Shown here piece after piece: positions 1 through 6,638 of a stretch of 8,809 nucleotides of DNA (within the stretch, counting starts at the first letter, position 1; every line of letters starts with the position of its first letter). Under the pieces are notes generated by a model, which saw nothing but the letters and a program-made list of their open reading frames with translations, was not told the origin of the DNA and did no database searches. Made by a program: the position numbers and the translations under genes. Origin of the DNA: Gemmatimonadota bacterium (GTDB lineage: Bacteria; GCA-2686955); the NCBI GenBank assembly GCA_002686955.1, contig NYZA01000053.1, positions 1-8,809 of the forward strand, written 5' to 3'.

Positions 1-1
1 C

Positions 2-115
2 TCGATCGAGTCTTCAACGCCGCTGGGCCGTTTCATGCGCTGGCAGGTCGAATTCGAGAATACGGGATCCAATCAGTGGATCTCTTTCAGCGCGGTCGCG
101 GTTGGGCGGAACTAG
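2..115 (+). CDS. C-terminal end of a small secreted beta-rich protein (5' truncated by window edge)
   Basis: The frame is open from base 2 to the TAG at 113-115, giving 37 residues that end in VAVGRN. It lines up with the end of the next gene: PLGRFMRWQVEF here against PLGRYLRWEAEF there, a shared S-x-Q about nine residues later, and a shared V-x-VGR at the extreme C-terminus. That similarity, and the short gap to the next ribosome-binding site, show that this is a real 3' end and the upstream member of a tandem paralog pair. No catalytic motif is visible. The alternating pattern suggests the last strands of a beta-sandwich. Function unknown. Confidence 0.75.
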   Translation, partial: SIESSTPLGRFMRWQVEFENTGSNQWISFSAVAVGRN

Positions 116-139
116 CCGACTCGGGAAGGAAGGCACGTC

Positions 140-592
140 ATGCGCCCAACCAGAATCGCCGTGTTCGCGATCCCGCTTCTTTCACTCTTCGCGATTTCGC
201 CGCCCGCATCGGCCGAGATCGGGCAAGGCCAGAAGGAGATCAAGATCACCCGCACCGCCGCCACCGTCGCTCAGCCGCAGGACGAGGTCTGGGAGGTGAC
301 GCCGTACACCCACGCCACGCTACAGCTCAAGGTCACCGAGCTCAGTCTCACTGGCGGCGCCAGCATTCACTTCTATCTGCAAACTTCGAACACCCTCTCC
401 GACCAGGACTGGGTGCCGATGGACACTCTGACCGTGCCCGCGGCGGCCACGATGCCGCAGTTCGATATCGTCGAGCTCTCGCTGGACAGCCCGAATCCGC
501 TGGGGCGGTACCTGCGCTGGGAGGCAGAGTTTACGCATTCGTCGAGCAGCCAGTACGCGGTGTTCTGGGTGGATTTGGTGGGGCGGAGGTGA
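140..592 (+). CDS. Small secreted beta-rich protein of unknown function, paralog of the upstream gene
   Basis: 150 residues. A purine-rich ribosome-binding site (GGAAGG, about 124-130) precedes the ATG. Residues 1-25 form a classic signal peptide: MRPTR, a hydrophobic stretch with IPLLSLFAIS, then a PPASA cleavage site. The mature part is about 125 residues, rich in alternating hydrophobic and polar positions with no long helices, consistent with a single beta-sandwich or jelly-roll exported to the periplasm or surface. It has LQTS and DQDWVPMDTL motifs and a PLGRYLRWEAEF block shared with the truncated gene just upstream. No enzyme motif or cysteine pair is seen. The stop codon lies inside the ribosome-binding site of the next gene, suggesting translational coupling. 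The family is not recognised; a carbohydrate- or surface-binding role is only a guess. Confidence 0.85.
   Translation: MRPTRIAVFAIPLLSLFAISPPASAEIGQGQKEIKITRTAATVAQPQDEVWEVTPYTHATLQLKVTELSLTGGASIHFYLQTSNTLSDQDWVPMDTLTVPAAATMPQFDIVELSLDSPNPLGRYLRWEAEFTHSSSSQYAVFWVDLVGRR
585..592 (+). promoter_or_regulatory. Extended Shine-Dalgarno GGAGGTGA overlapping a stop codon
   Basis: GGAGGTGA is an eight-base match to the anti-Shine-Dalgarno end of 16S rRNA, and its last three bases are the TGA stop of the preceding gene. The nearest in-frame starts for the beta-helix gene are GTG 589 (inside this site, so too close), GTG 604 (slightly long spacing) and TTG 643 (no site of its own). The element therefore favours GTG 604 and suggests that ribosomes ending the upstream gene help start the next. 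Confidence 0.55.
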
Positions 593-603
593 GGGGGCCA
601 CCT

Positions 604-2983
604 GTGCCCCCGGACGGTAGCGATATCACGAACGCTCTTGAGTTGGTCCGGCATCTCCTGCCAGTGCCCTTTCTTGCTATCCTGATCCCAGCCCAAGCCG
701 AAGCCGCGAATGCTCCCGCTCCCCACGACTTCTCGATACCCTACGATCCAACGACTTGGTGCATCGACCTACAAACGACGCCGACAGGTCTCTCCCCTTG
801 CGAGCAGTTCAAGAAGGACAATCCTCATCTCAACCTCCGGGTAGTCGTGCACGACGATATAGCCATTGATCCAGTCTATGGCCGGCTGCCAGGCCTTTGC
901 GGCATCAATCGCATGATGAACGACTACTACACCGGCGGTCCATGTGGAGCGTACTGGGGTGTCCCTCCGCTCGATGAGGGCGAGCCGAGGATCAAGCCCG
1001 GCGACTTCGTCTATCTCGCCGGCACAATCACCATCCAAGACAGCGGACCCGGTCTTCGCCTGCGTGTCGGCGATCCCGCCGACATGCAAACCACGTTCAG
1101 CGGAGCTGTTCCCGGGCATCGCGGCACGATCATCAACACGATAAAGAGCGAAACCGAATGGCCGGATGACTCCGGAGAGATGATCTGCATCGATCCGTAC
1201 CTGTTGTCGTCCGGTCCCGACAATACCCGCATCGAACATCTCACGCTCCAACGAACGCTCGATCCGGCGCTCACCCGCACCGACATCGAGGGCCAGGACT
1301 GCGCCAAAATGCTCTATGTCGCTGGCGTCGGCAATGACGACATCATCTACGATGACGTGACCATTATCTTCAACGGTGAGAACAACCCAGATGAGCCGCG
1401 TTACTACGGCGACGATTGCATCAAGCTGACCATGAACAACAGGAGCAATCCAAGTGCGTACGCCGAGGGAATCACGGTCATGAACAGCTACATCGAAGGC
1501 TCGCCACACTTCGAACATGGCATTGACGGCGCAGGCGGGTTCGATGACGTGACGATCGCCAACAACACATTCTACCGCACCGGCCTGACGGCTGTGTCGT
1601 TCAAAGCGGGCGCATTGGGCGCCTGCAAAGCATGGAGCATTCATGATAACTTCATATACCACTGCTACAAGGGGGTATCGGTTGGGGCTGATGGGTTCTA
1701 TCCACGCGAAATAGAAGGCGAGGACTTTCCCTTCCACGCGATTGATACCGACGTCTACAACAACATCGTCGTTATCAATCCACTTGACCCGTCTGACCCG
1801 TCACGACCGAGCTACGTACCGCCGGCGCTGAAGATCTCAGAGCCGATCTCCACCGCGATATCGGTCGAAGGCGCAAAAGACACGCGCATCTATCACAACA
1901 CGCTGATCAACGGAGGAATCCGAACCAAACACGGAAAGGCCAGGACCGGGTTCGAGGAGTTCACGAAGCCGGAGGACAGCCCCGCTTTGCACGCCCAGTG
2001 GGGACCGATCGCTCCGGAAGACGAGTGGCTCAGCAACGAAGATCTCGAGATCTACGGAAATCTGTTTCTGAATCGATTCAATCTGATTCGGGGATTGCCC
2101 CTCCATTTTGAAAGCATGATCATGTTCGCCAGCGGCATCGGAAACAACGTTAGTGACTTGGAGCGCCATCCGATCATCGAAGGTTTTCGCTGCGACTACA
2201 ACCTGTACCAGACGGGGGGGGTTGATAAGCCTGCAGGGTTCATCGATTGGAAGGACCACGAGCATCACCGTGGGGCTCGCAGTGTGGCAGACCATAGGAG
2301 ACTATCGCCCATACTACAGGGATCTGCTCTCGCACGAGCTGACGAAGACCGCTCAGACACCTTGGGTTCTCCATCGCATGCCTCCCTCGAGAACGATGAT
2401 GGATGGGTATCGCCTGGGCGCCGATCCGGAGGTGCAGAGTGTCGCCTTCAGCCCCGATCTGGCGGGCGTATTGTGGGTTCGAGAGAAAGGGGGAGACGTG
2501 ACCAAAGTGGAGCTGAGTTGGGGCTTCGGCCAGGAGCGGCGCGAGATCGATCGGCGCCGCGTGGGGGCTTACGAGGGATTGGCACTCACCGCCACTCCCG
2601 ATGCGGCCGGTGTCGTTCGAATCAGCGGCGCCTTTCCTCAGGGCTGCGTCTCCTTGGCCTGGAGCCGGGAGTACAGAGGCAGGGCACAGCGGGACGCCGG
2701 CTGTGGCGGAGTGGGACCGTGCGCCTTCGTGGACGAAGTGCCCTGGTGGGATTTCGCCGACCCGCAAGTAGCGGGTTGCCGGCAGACCGATGACGCCGGC
2801 AACGCTGAGTTGCTTTGGGCGGTGGCGGCCGGGGAGACGGTTTTCGTTCAGCTCATCGAGTGGAATCCGGGCTATCTGGGGCAGGCCAGAAAGAGCGATG
2901 TCGTTCAGGTGACGGTTGGCACGATCGACACACCGTTGGTCGATCGTAATATCGATCTGTTGTACACATTTCCGAATCGTTGA
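604..2983 (+). CDS. Secreted right-handed beta-helix protein, reading frame broken at a G8 tract
   Basis: Two consecutive frames together encode about 793 residues. The first frame runs from GTG 604 to the G tract at 2214-2221. The second continues to the TGA at 2981-2983; removing one G joins them as ...LYQTGGLISLQG... The start is uncertain: GTG 604 is best served by the upstream Shine-Dalgarno, while TTG 643 would give a shorter, cleaner signal peptide. The exported character is clear from VRHLLPVPFLAILIPAQAEA. Residues of roughly 190-530 carry parallel beta-helix coils, seen as repeated hydrophobic-N-N-x-hydrophobic turns (VTIANNTFY, SIHDNFIYH, DVYNNIVVI, RIYHNTLIN, EIYGNLFLN). Such folds usually bind or cleave polysaccharide, but no catalytic triad could be assigned. 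The last 250 residues are a separate region with several Cys and Trp (GPCAFVDEVPWWDFAD) that I do not recognise; there is no sorting tail. Base composition is less GC-extreme than in the last gene of the window. As written, the first frame would read on to a stop at 2791-2793 and give an unrelated tail. Confidence 0.75.
2214..2221 (+). repeat. Homopolymer G8 at the frame break
   Basis: Eight consecutive G within a coding region, exactly where the beta-helix reading frame must change. With seven G the protein reads through in one frame; with eight it does not. It may be a slipped-strand contingency tract, a fixed mutation, or a sequencing or assembly error. Confidence 0.8.
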
Positions 2984-3038
2984 GGTCGTCGGAGCGACCG
3001 TCGGTTCCGGCGTTGCGACTGGAAGAGAGGCTGGGCAG

Positions 3039-4682
3039 ATGAGCACCGATACACATGACCGCCAACGAGCAATTGCGCAGGGGTGCCGCCTGAAGCTCCT
3101 TGGAATGCTGGTGCCCATTTCCGCTTTGGCTGCGACTGCTGTCGCGGCGACCCTTCGCGTACCCGGCGACCAGCCTACGATTCAGGCCGGGCTCGATGCC
3201 TCCGCTGAAGGAGACACAGTGCTTGTTGCTCCGGGAACCTACACCGGTGAGGGCAATCGGGATCTCGACTTCGGTGGAGTCGATAGGGTGTTGCTCTCCG
3301 AAGCCGGGCCCGAAGCGACAGTGATCGACTGTCAGGACGATGGGAGAGGGTTTGACTTCCACTCCGGCGAGACAGTGGCATCAAGGGTGACGGGGTTTAC
3401 GGTTACTGGCGGCAACGCTCCGGGAATCGAAGGGGGTGCCGCATTTCAATGCATGGATTCTTCATCGCCCACATTGACGAAGTGTGTGGTCACCGGGAAC
3501 GTGGACGCGAGTGGCATCTACTGTAGTCGCTCGTCGCCCATTCTCATCGACTGCGCGATCGAGGGGAACTCTGGGCGCTTCTGGGGAGGGGGCTTGTTTT
3601 GCGACTACTACTCGGCCCCGATCGTGGAGAATTGCACGATCATCGGAAATGCGGCCGGTGGGCTCGCCTCCTTTCATAGCTCACCAATCATAACGAACTG
3701 CACAATAACAGACAACTACGACGCACCTAAGGGCGCCGGTGTTTACTGTCTTCGAGGTGCTCCAACGCTGATCGACTGCACGATCGCGAACAACTCCGCG
3801 GATTCCTGGGGCGGCGGAGTAGTGTGTGTCGATGGTCCCTCGACACTGATCAACTGCACGATCGTCGACAATTCGGCCGGTTTGGACGGTGGCGGTCTCT
3901 TGTGCGATTTCGGGGCGTCTCCCCACTTGATCAACTGCAACGTTTCCGGCAACTCGGCGGTGTGGGGCGGCGGTGGACTGGTCTCGTACGACACTTGCTC
4001 CATCGCATTGACCAACTGCACCATTGTGAACAACACCGGGGGCGATGGCGGAGGATTGCGCGGATGCTGCGGCTCCTCCGTGCACGCCACAAACACCATA
4101 ATATGGGGCAACAGCCCGAACCAAATCGACTACCAGGGCGGCTCCGTCTCGATCACCTACTCCAACATCCAATCCGGCTGGCCCGGCGAAGGCAACATCC
4201 ACGCCGACCCACTCTTCCTCGACCCCATCGGCGCCGACTATCACCTGCGCCCTGGCTCCCCCTGCATCGATGCCGGCACATCGTCAGGCGCTACTGGCAC
4301 CGATTTCGAAGGCGACCTCAGACCCTGGGGCGCAGGTTGGGACATCGGCGCGGATGAGTACACAGGCGTCGGAATCGAACGCTTCGAGCCACCGATCTTC
4401 GCCCCGAGGACGATGCTTGCCCCCGCCTACCCCAACCCCTTCAATCCGAGCACCACGATTCCATTCGCCCTCGCCGAAGCGGGCGGAGTGCGCCTGGCGA
4501 TCTACGATCTGAAGGGAGCGCTCGTTAGGATCCTGGTGGACGGCCCGCGCTCCGCGGGCCTGCACGCCGTGCGTTGGGACGGACGAAATCGTGTCGGCCT
4601 TGTTGTTCCAACGGGGGTCTATGTCGTGCGGTTCGAAGGGGGCGGTGCGCGGGAGGCGCGAAGGCTGGTGCTGGTCAAGTAG
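3039..4682 (+). CDS. Secreted right-handed beta-helix protein with FlgD-like / surface-sorting C-terminal tail
   Basis: 547 residues from ATG 3039, chosen because a purine-rich ribosome-binding site (GGAAGAGAGG, 3021-3030) precedes it at good spacing; the open frame extends further upstream but is not needed. Residues 1-37 are a signal peptide with hydrophobic core LLGMLVPISALAATAVA. Next comes LRVPGDQPTIQAGLDAS (residues 39-55), the standard entry motif of these proteins, followed by an EGDTVLVAPGTYTG strand. Residues about 135-360 are eight or nine helix coils of the form x-C-x(9-10)-N/D-C-T-I-x-x-N-S-A-G-G-G. A DPLFLDP / LRPGSPCIDAGT / DIGADEY closing block follows. The tail from residue 464 has YPNPFNPSTTIPF, IYDLKGALVR and PTGVYVVRFEGG, a module that in FCB bacteria marks exported or surface-anchored proteins. 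No catalytic residues are assigned. The gene starts 55 bases after the previous beta-helix gene and may be co-transcribed with it. Confidence 0.9.
   Translation: MSTDTHDRQRAIAQGCRLKLLGMLVPISALAATAVAATLRVPGDQPTIQAGLDASAEGDTVLVAPGTYTGEGNRDLDFGGVDRVLLSEAGPEATVIDCQDDGRGFDFHSGETVASRVTGFTVTGGNAPGIEGGAAFQCMDSSSPTLTKCVVTGNVDASGIYCSRSSPILIDCAIEGNSGRFWGGGLFCDYYSAPIVENCTIIGNAAGGLASFHSSPIITNCTITDNYDAPKGAGVYCLRGAPTLIDCTIANNSADSWGGGVVCVDGPSTLINCTIVDNSAGLDGGGLLCDFGASPHLINCNVSGNSAVWGGGGLVSYDTCSIALTNCTIVNNTGGDGGGLRGCCGSSVHATNTIIWGNSPNQIDYQGGSVSITYSNIQSGWPGEGNIHADPLFLDPIGADYHLRPGSPCIDAGTSSGATGTDFEGDLRPWGAGWDIGADEYTGVGIERFEPPIFAPRTMLAPAYPNPFNPSTTIPFALAEAGGVRLAIYDLKGALVRILVDGPRSAGLHAVRWDGRNRVGLVVPTGVYVVRFEGGGAREARRLVLVK
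3450..4115 (+). repeat. Beta-helix coil repeats with a double cysteine ladder
   Basis: Coding repeat of roughly 22-27 residues per coil, eight to nine copies. Most coils have a Cys just after the Gly-rich turn (FQC, IYC, LFC, VYC, VVC, LLC) and a second Cys nine or ten residues later (TKC, IDC, ENC, TNC, IDC, INC, INC, TNC). Repetition is at protein level; the DNA copies have diverged. Confidence 0.75.
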
Positions 4683-4935
4683 AGAGCGCTCGTCTCGAGG
4701 CGGTTGATCCGGGAAAGTCTGGCGCTTGCTCGCTTGGGGCGGGCGCGTTCAGGCGCCGATAGACGCGTGGCTGCGTCGAAAGTTCCGCGCGCGCAGCCGC
4801 GGGGTCGACTTGCGTCGGCCGCGAGGACGCGTGCCGGTGTCTACTGGCCCCGGGGCGAGTTGCGCCGCCCACGGAAGTTGCCCCTCATCGCCGTCTGCAT
4901 CATGCTCATGTGTAGGATGTGACATTCTTCCGCCA
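4683..4935. other. Intergenic region without a recognisable gene
   Basis: About 250 bases after the beta-helix stop. Short open frames occur on both strands, but none has a ribosome-binding site or recognisable motif. A weak stem (GGCGC 4742-4746 with GCGCC 4753-4757) lacks a T-run, so no terminator is called. The composition is GC-rich until about 4880, where it becomes AT-richer on approaching the next promoter. Confidence 0.5.
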
Positions 4936-4967
4936 CATCAGACGATTAGACGTATATTCGTCTGATG
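4936..4967 (+). promoter_or_regulatory. Three-half-site operator-like dyad enclosing a -10-like box and the start codon
   Basis: Two tandem half-sites, ATCAGACG (4937-4944) and ATTAGACG (4945-4952), are followed by TATATT (4953-4958) and an inverted half-site CGTCTGAT (4959-4966). The outer pair is part of a perfect ten-base inverted repeat: CATCAGACGA (4936-4945) against TCGTCTGATG (4958-4967). The inner pair forms an eight-base dyad with one mismatch around TATATT. TATATT resembles a -10 box and sits seven bases before ATG 4965, so transcription could begin at or next to the start codon. No convincing -35 box and no Shine-Dalgarno are seen. Binding by the encoded winged-helix-like protein is inference. 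Confidence 0.65.
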
Positions 4968-5474
4968 CTGTACATGACGCCTTCACTGGAGGAACACCGA
5001 GACGCGCTCCGAGAGCTGGAGTCGCTCCGGCGACGGCTGGGCACGGAGGTATCGCGGCCAACTCCCTGGGCCGGCCGACTTCGTCGTGAAGCCTGCGTTG
5101 CGGCCGTGCGCAGCTATCAACCAGATCGAGCCGCTTCCGCATGGATCGAGTTCTGCATCGAGGCGCACCTGACTTTGGCCCACGAACGGCTGGAGACCCT
5201 CCACCGCGCAGCGCACCAGTGGGCCCAGATCGAGGCGCTCGTTGGAGGTCGTGGCTGGCCGGACAGGCTGGCGATCGCGCTGGAGCAGAGCCTTTTCGAC
5301 GGCGCCGACCGCGCGGCTTACTGCTCCGAGCCATCCGTCTCGCCGGCAACGGCCAGTGCGGATTTCCGCCGCATCCGCGACGCGGGCCTGGTCGAGCGGC
5401 GAGGCCGCGGGCGGTTCACGCGATATGTCGCTACCGGCAACCTGCGTGCGCAGATCTCGGAGACTGACGACTGA
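4965..5474 (+). CDS. Compact Fic-family-derived protein lacking the Fic catalytic core, with C-terminal winged helix
   Basis: 169 residues. The N-terminus MLYMTPSLEE, then LESLRRRLG and PTPWAGRLRRE (residues 1-42), resembles the start of a Fic subfamily that begins MLYxTP. Residues 50-115 (SYQPDRAASAWIEFCIEAHL onward) resemble the helical stretch that follows the Fic core, and residues 118-157 (SVSPATASADFRRI, AGLVERRGRGRFTRYV) the winged helix that ends these proteins. The middle of a normal member, including the inhibitory SNSIEGY region and the catalytic HPFxxGNGR loop, is absent: the two ends are joined in frame near residues 43-48. Length is under half that expected of a Fic protein (roughly 350-400). 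AMP transfer should be impossible, while DNA binding could remain. ATG 4965 is chosen because the family N-terminus begins there; it has no Shine-Dalgarno and lies inside the operator-like element. It is either a deletion relic that stayed open or a domesticated regulator. Family recognition is from memory of motifs, not a search. Confidence 0.65.
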   Translation: MLYMTPSLEEHRDALRELESLRRRLGTEVSRPTPWAGRLRREACVAAVRSYQPDRAASAWIEFCIEAHLTLAHERLETLHRAAHQWAQIEALVGGRGWPDRLAIALEQSLFDGADRAAYCSEPSVSPATASADFRRIRDAGLVERRGRGRFTRYVATGNLRAQISETDD

Positions 5475-5676
5475 CCTTCCCGCGTTTTTCGGACACCGGG
5501 GTTGAAGAGGGGAAGGCGTCCGGGTGGTGTGAAGCGAGCGTCTTCCTGCCGAAGGCGGTCCCGGAAGGGTTCGAGCCGAGAGGGGCGCGGTGAGCCGCGG
5601 AGGTTCGCGAGCAGACAGGGCGGGAGGTTCGCCCGGAGCGGAGCCATCGCGCATGCCTGGCATCCACTGGCGGTGA
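5475..5676. other. Spacer rich in short hairpins, no gene recognised
   Basis: Directly after the Fic-like stop. It contains CCTTCCC (5475-5481) with GGGAAGG (5510-5516); CTTCC (5542-5546) with GGAAG (5563-5567); a five-base stem with four-base loop at 5586-5599 (CGCGG-TGAG-CCGCG); and GGGCG (5618-5622) with CGCCC (5630-5634). A seven-base stem, CACTGGC (5665-5671) with GCCAGTG (5683-5689), overlaps its right edge. The plus strand is strongly purine-biased. There is no T-run, so no intrinsic terminator is called, and no tRNA or known RNA family is recognised. Confidence 0.4.
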
Positions 5677-6025
5677 TCAGAGGCCAGTGCGTCCTCCCAA
5701 ATCTCTCATTCTCGCGCGCCGGGGCGCTACGCCGGATGGCATCATGTTTCCCGTCTCGGCTTCGATGTTGAGCGCCACCGATCGCTCTCGAGCCGGGAAG
5801 AATCCGAACATCGCGCCATTCCCTTCCCTCCTAAACAGTCGTTTGATTGTCGGCGATCAGTTTCCGCTCGATCCGCGCGCCGATCCAAGCGCCCCAGATC
5901 GAGATGCCGGCGCCTTTGGCGGCGCGATTGCCGACGATCCGATTTCAACGAATCGTTGGAGAGGCCCCGGCGATGTCGATCGCGTCCTGGATCCTCGGTT
6001 GGTCCTCGGGAACGTGGAGAGTCGA
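5677..6025 (-). pseudogene. Decayed relic of a secreted beta-helix protein gene
   Basis: Read on the minus strand, positions 6025-5948 encode STLHVPEDQPRIQDAIDIA, close to the LRVPGDQPTIQAGLDAS entry motif of the intact beta-helix gene in this window. The frame meets TGA at 5945-5947. In the same frame directly beyond it come NRIVGNRAAKGAGISIWGAW and, further on, KLIADNQTT, a typical coil turn, ending at TAG 5831-5833. In another minus frame, about 5760-5677 reads ETGNMMPSGV, reminiscent of the PSGVY part of the FlgD-like tail; this last piece is weak. The order entry motif, coil, tail matches an intact protein, but nearly all coils and the signal peptide are missing and there are stops and a frameshift. 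The intact paralog shows what was lost. Not expected to make protein. Confidence 0.6.
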
Positions 6026-6061
6026 CGCTTCCGCCGACGCCGCGGACCCGAGCGCGTGCTC

Positions 6062-6193
6062 ATTCCGGTCGCTCGACTGGTCTCCATCCACGTCCGGCGC
6101 ATGGTGCCGTCTCACCGTGGGCTGCGCGAGGCGGGTCCGTCGCAAGCGGTGCCGAGCGAGACGCTGATTCGCGAGGATCGCGATGGGCGATGA
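6062..6193 (+). pseudogene. 3' remnant of a VapB/Phd-type antitoxin gene
   Basis: This frame ends ETLIREDRDGR at TGA 6191-6193, overlapping the toxin ATG (6183) by 11 bases, the arrangement expected of an antitoxin-toxin pair. Upstream it reads PVARLVSIHVRRMVPS, like the 'GRPVARLV' turn that ends the DNA-binding half of Phd/YefM-type antitoxins. Before about 6062 the similarity stops and sequence related to the minus-strand beta-helix relic begins, so the N-terminal DNA-binding half is missing. ATG 6101 could still start a 30-residue peptide containing the toxin-contacting end. The assignment rests on the C-terminal motif and the position; it could instead be a chance frame. Confidence 0.45.
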
Positions 6194-6626
6194 TGCCCGC
6201 GTCTATTTCGACACCGGCGCCCTCGCCAAGTGGTATCTCACGGAGCCCGCGTCCATCGATGTGGAGCGGTTCATCCAAGAGCGCGCGCCGGTCGAGATCA
6301 GCACCCTCACGGTCGTGGAGATGCGCTGCCTTCTCGGTCGCAGGCGACGGATGGGTGAGATCGACGGCTCACACGAGATGCGAGTCTTCTCCACCTTCGA
6401 GGAAGACATCCGCCAGGGCCATCTGATCCGGCAACCGATCGACGATGCGACGACCTTGGCGGCGGCAGGGTTGATCTCGACTCTGCCCCAGCACCCGCTA
6501 CGGTCGCTCGATGCCATTCACCTCGCCATCGCACGCGACCTCGGCGCGGGGGCGATCGCGACGGCCGACACGACCATGTCCGACGCTGCGCGGGCGATCG
6601 GCATGGAAGTGCTGTGGTTCGGTTGA
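6183..6626 (+). CDS. vapC: VapC-like PIN-domain ribonuclease toxin
   Basis: 147 residues, usual length for VapC. All four acidic residues expected of the PIN metal site are present: D10 in VYFDTGALAKWYL, E46 in LTVVEMRCLL, D110 in RSLDAIHLAIA and D129 in AIATADTTM. Related proteins are Mg- or Mn-dependent endoribonucleases that cleave tRNA, rRNA or mRNA and are held inactive by a cognate antitoxin; the target here cannot be told. The start is ATG 6183, with GAGG (6173-6176) six bases upstream. The gene overlaps the end of an antitoxin-like frame by 11 bases, but that antitoxin appears to have lost its N-terminal half. The toxin stop lies 12 bases from the broken end of a minus-strand ada fragment. 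No inactivating change is visible, so the toxin may be active, poorly expressed, or controlled in trans. Confidence 0.88.
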   Translation: MGDDARVYFDTGALAKWYLTEPASIDVERFIQERAPVEISTLTVVEMRCLLGRRRRMGEIDGSHEMRVFSTFEEDIRQGHLIRQPIDDATTLAAAGLISTLPQHPLRSLDAIHLAIARDLGAGAIATADTTMSDAARAIGMEVLWFG

Positions 6627-6638
6627 GCTGAGATCGTC

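Noticed and set aside
76-603. Upstream extension of the first beta-helix frame back to position 76
   Set aside because: It overlaps the well-supported small secreted gene (140-592) in another frame, and the signal peptide at about 643-705 must lie near the true N-terminus.
769-1737. 322-residue minus-strand open frame
   Set aside because: It lies antisense to the beta-helix coding region, shows no recognisable motif, and the plus frame has coherent coil repeats.
4741-4757. Short stem after the second beta-helix gene as terminator
   Set aside because: Only five base pairs and no U-tract; such stems are common by chance at this GC content.
5560-5585. GGTTCGAG near 5568-5576 as a tRNA T-arm
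   Set aside because: No acceptor, D or anticodon stems can be fitted around it.
5687-6061. Long open frame leading into the antitoxin-like end, as a 168-residue protein
   Set aside because: The upstream part shows no protein-like pattern, while the opposite strand carries beta-helix motifs; only the last 40 or so residues look like antitoxin.
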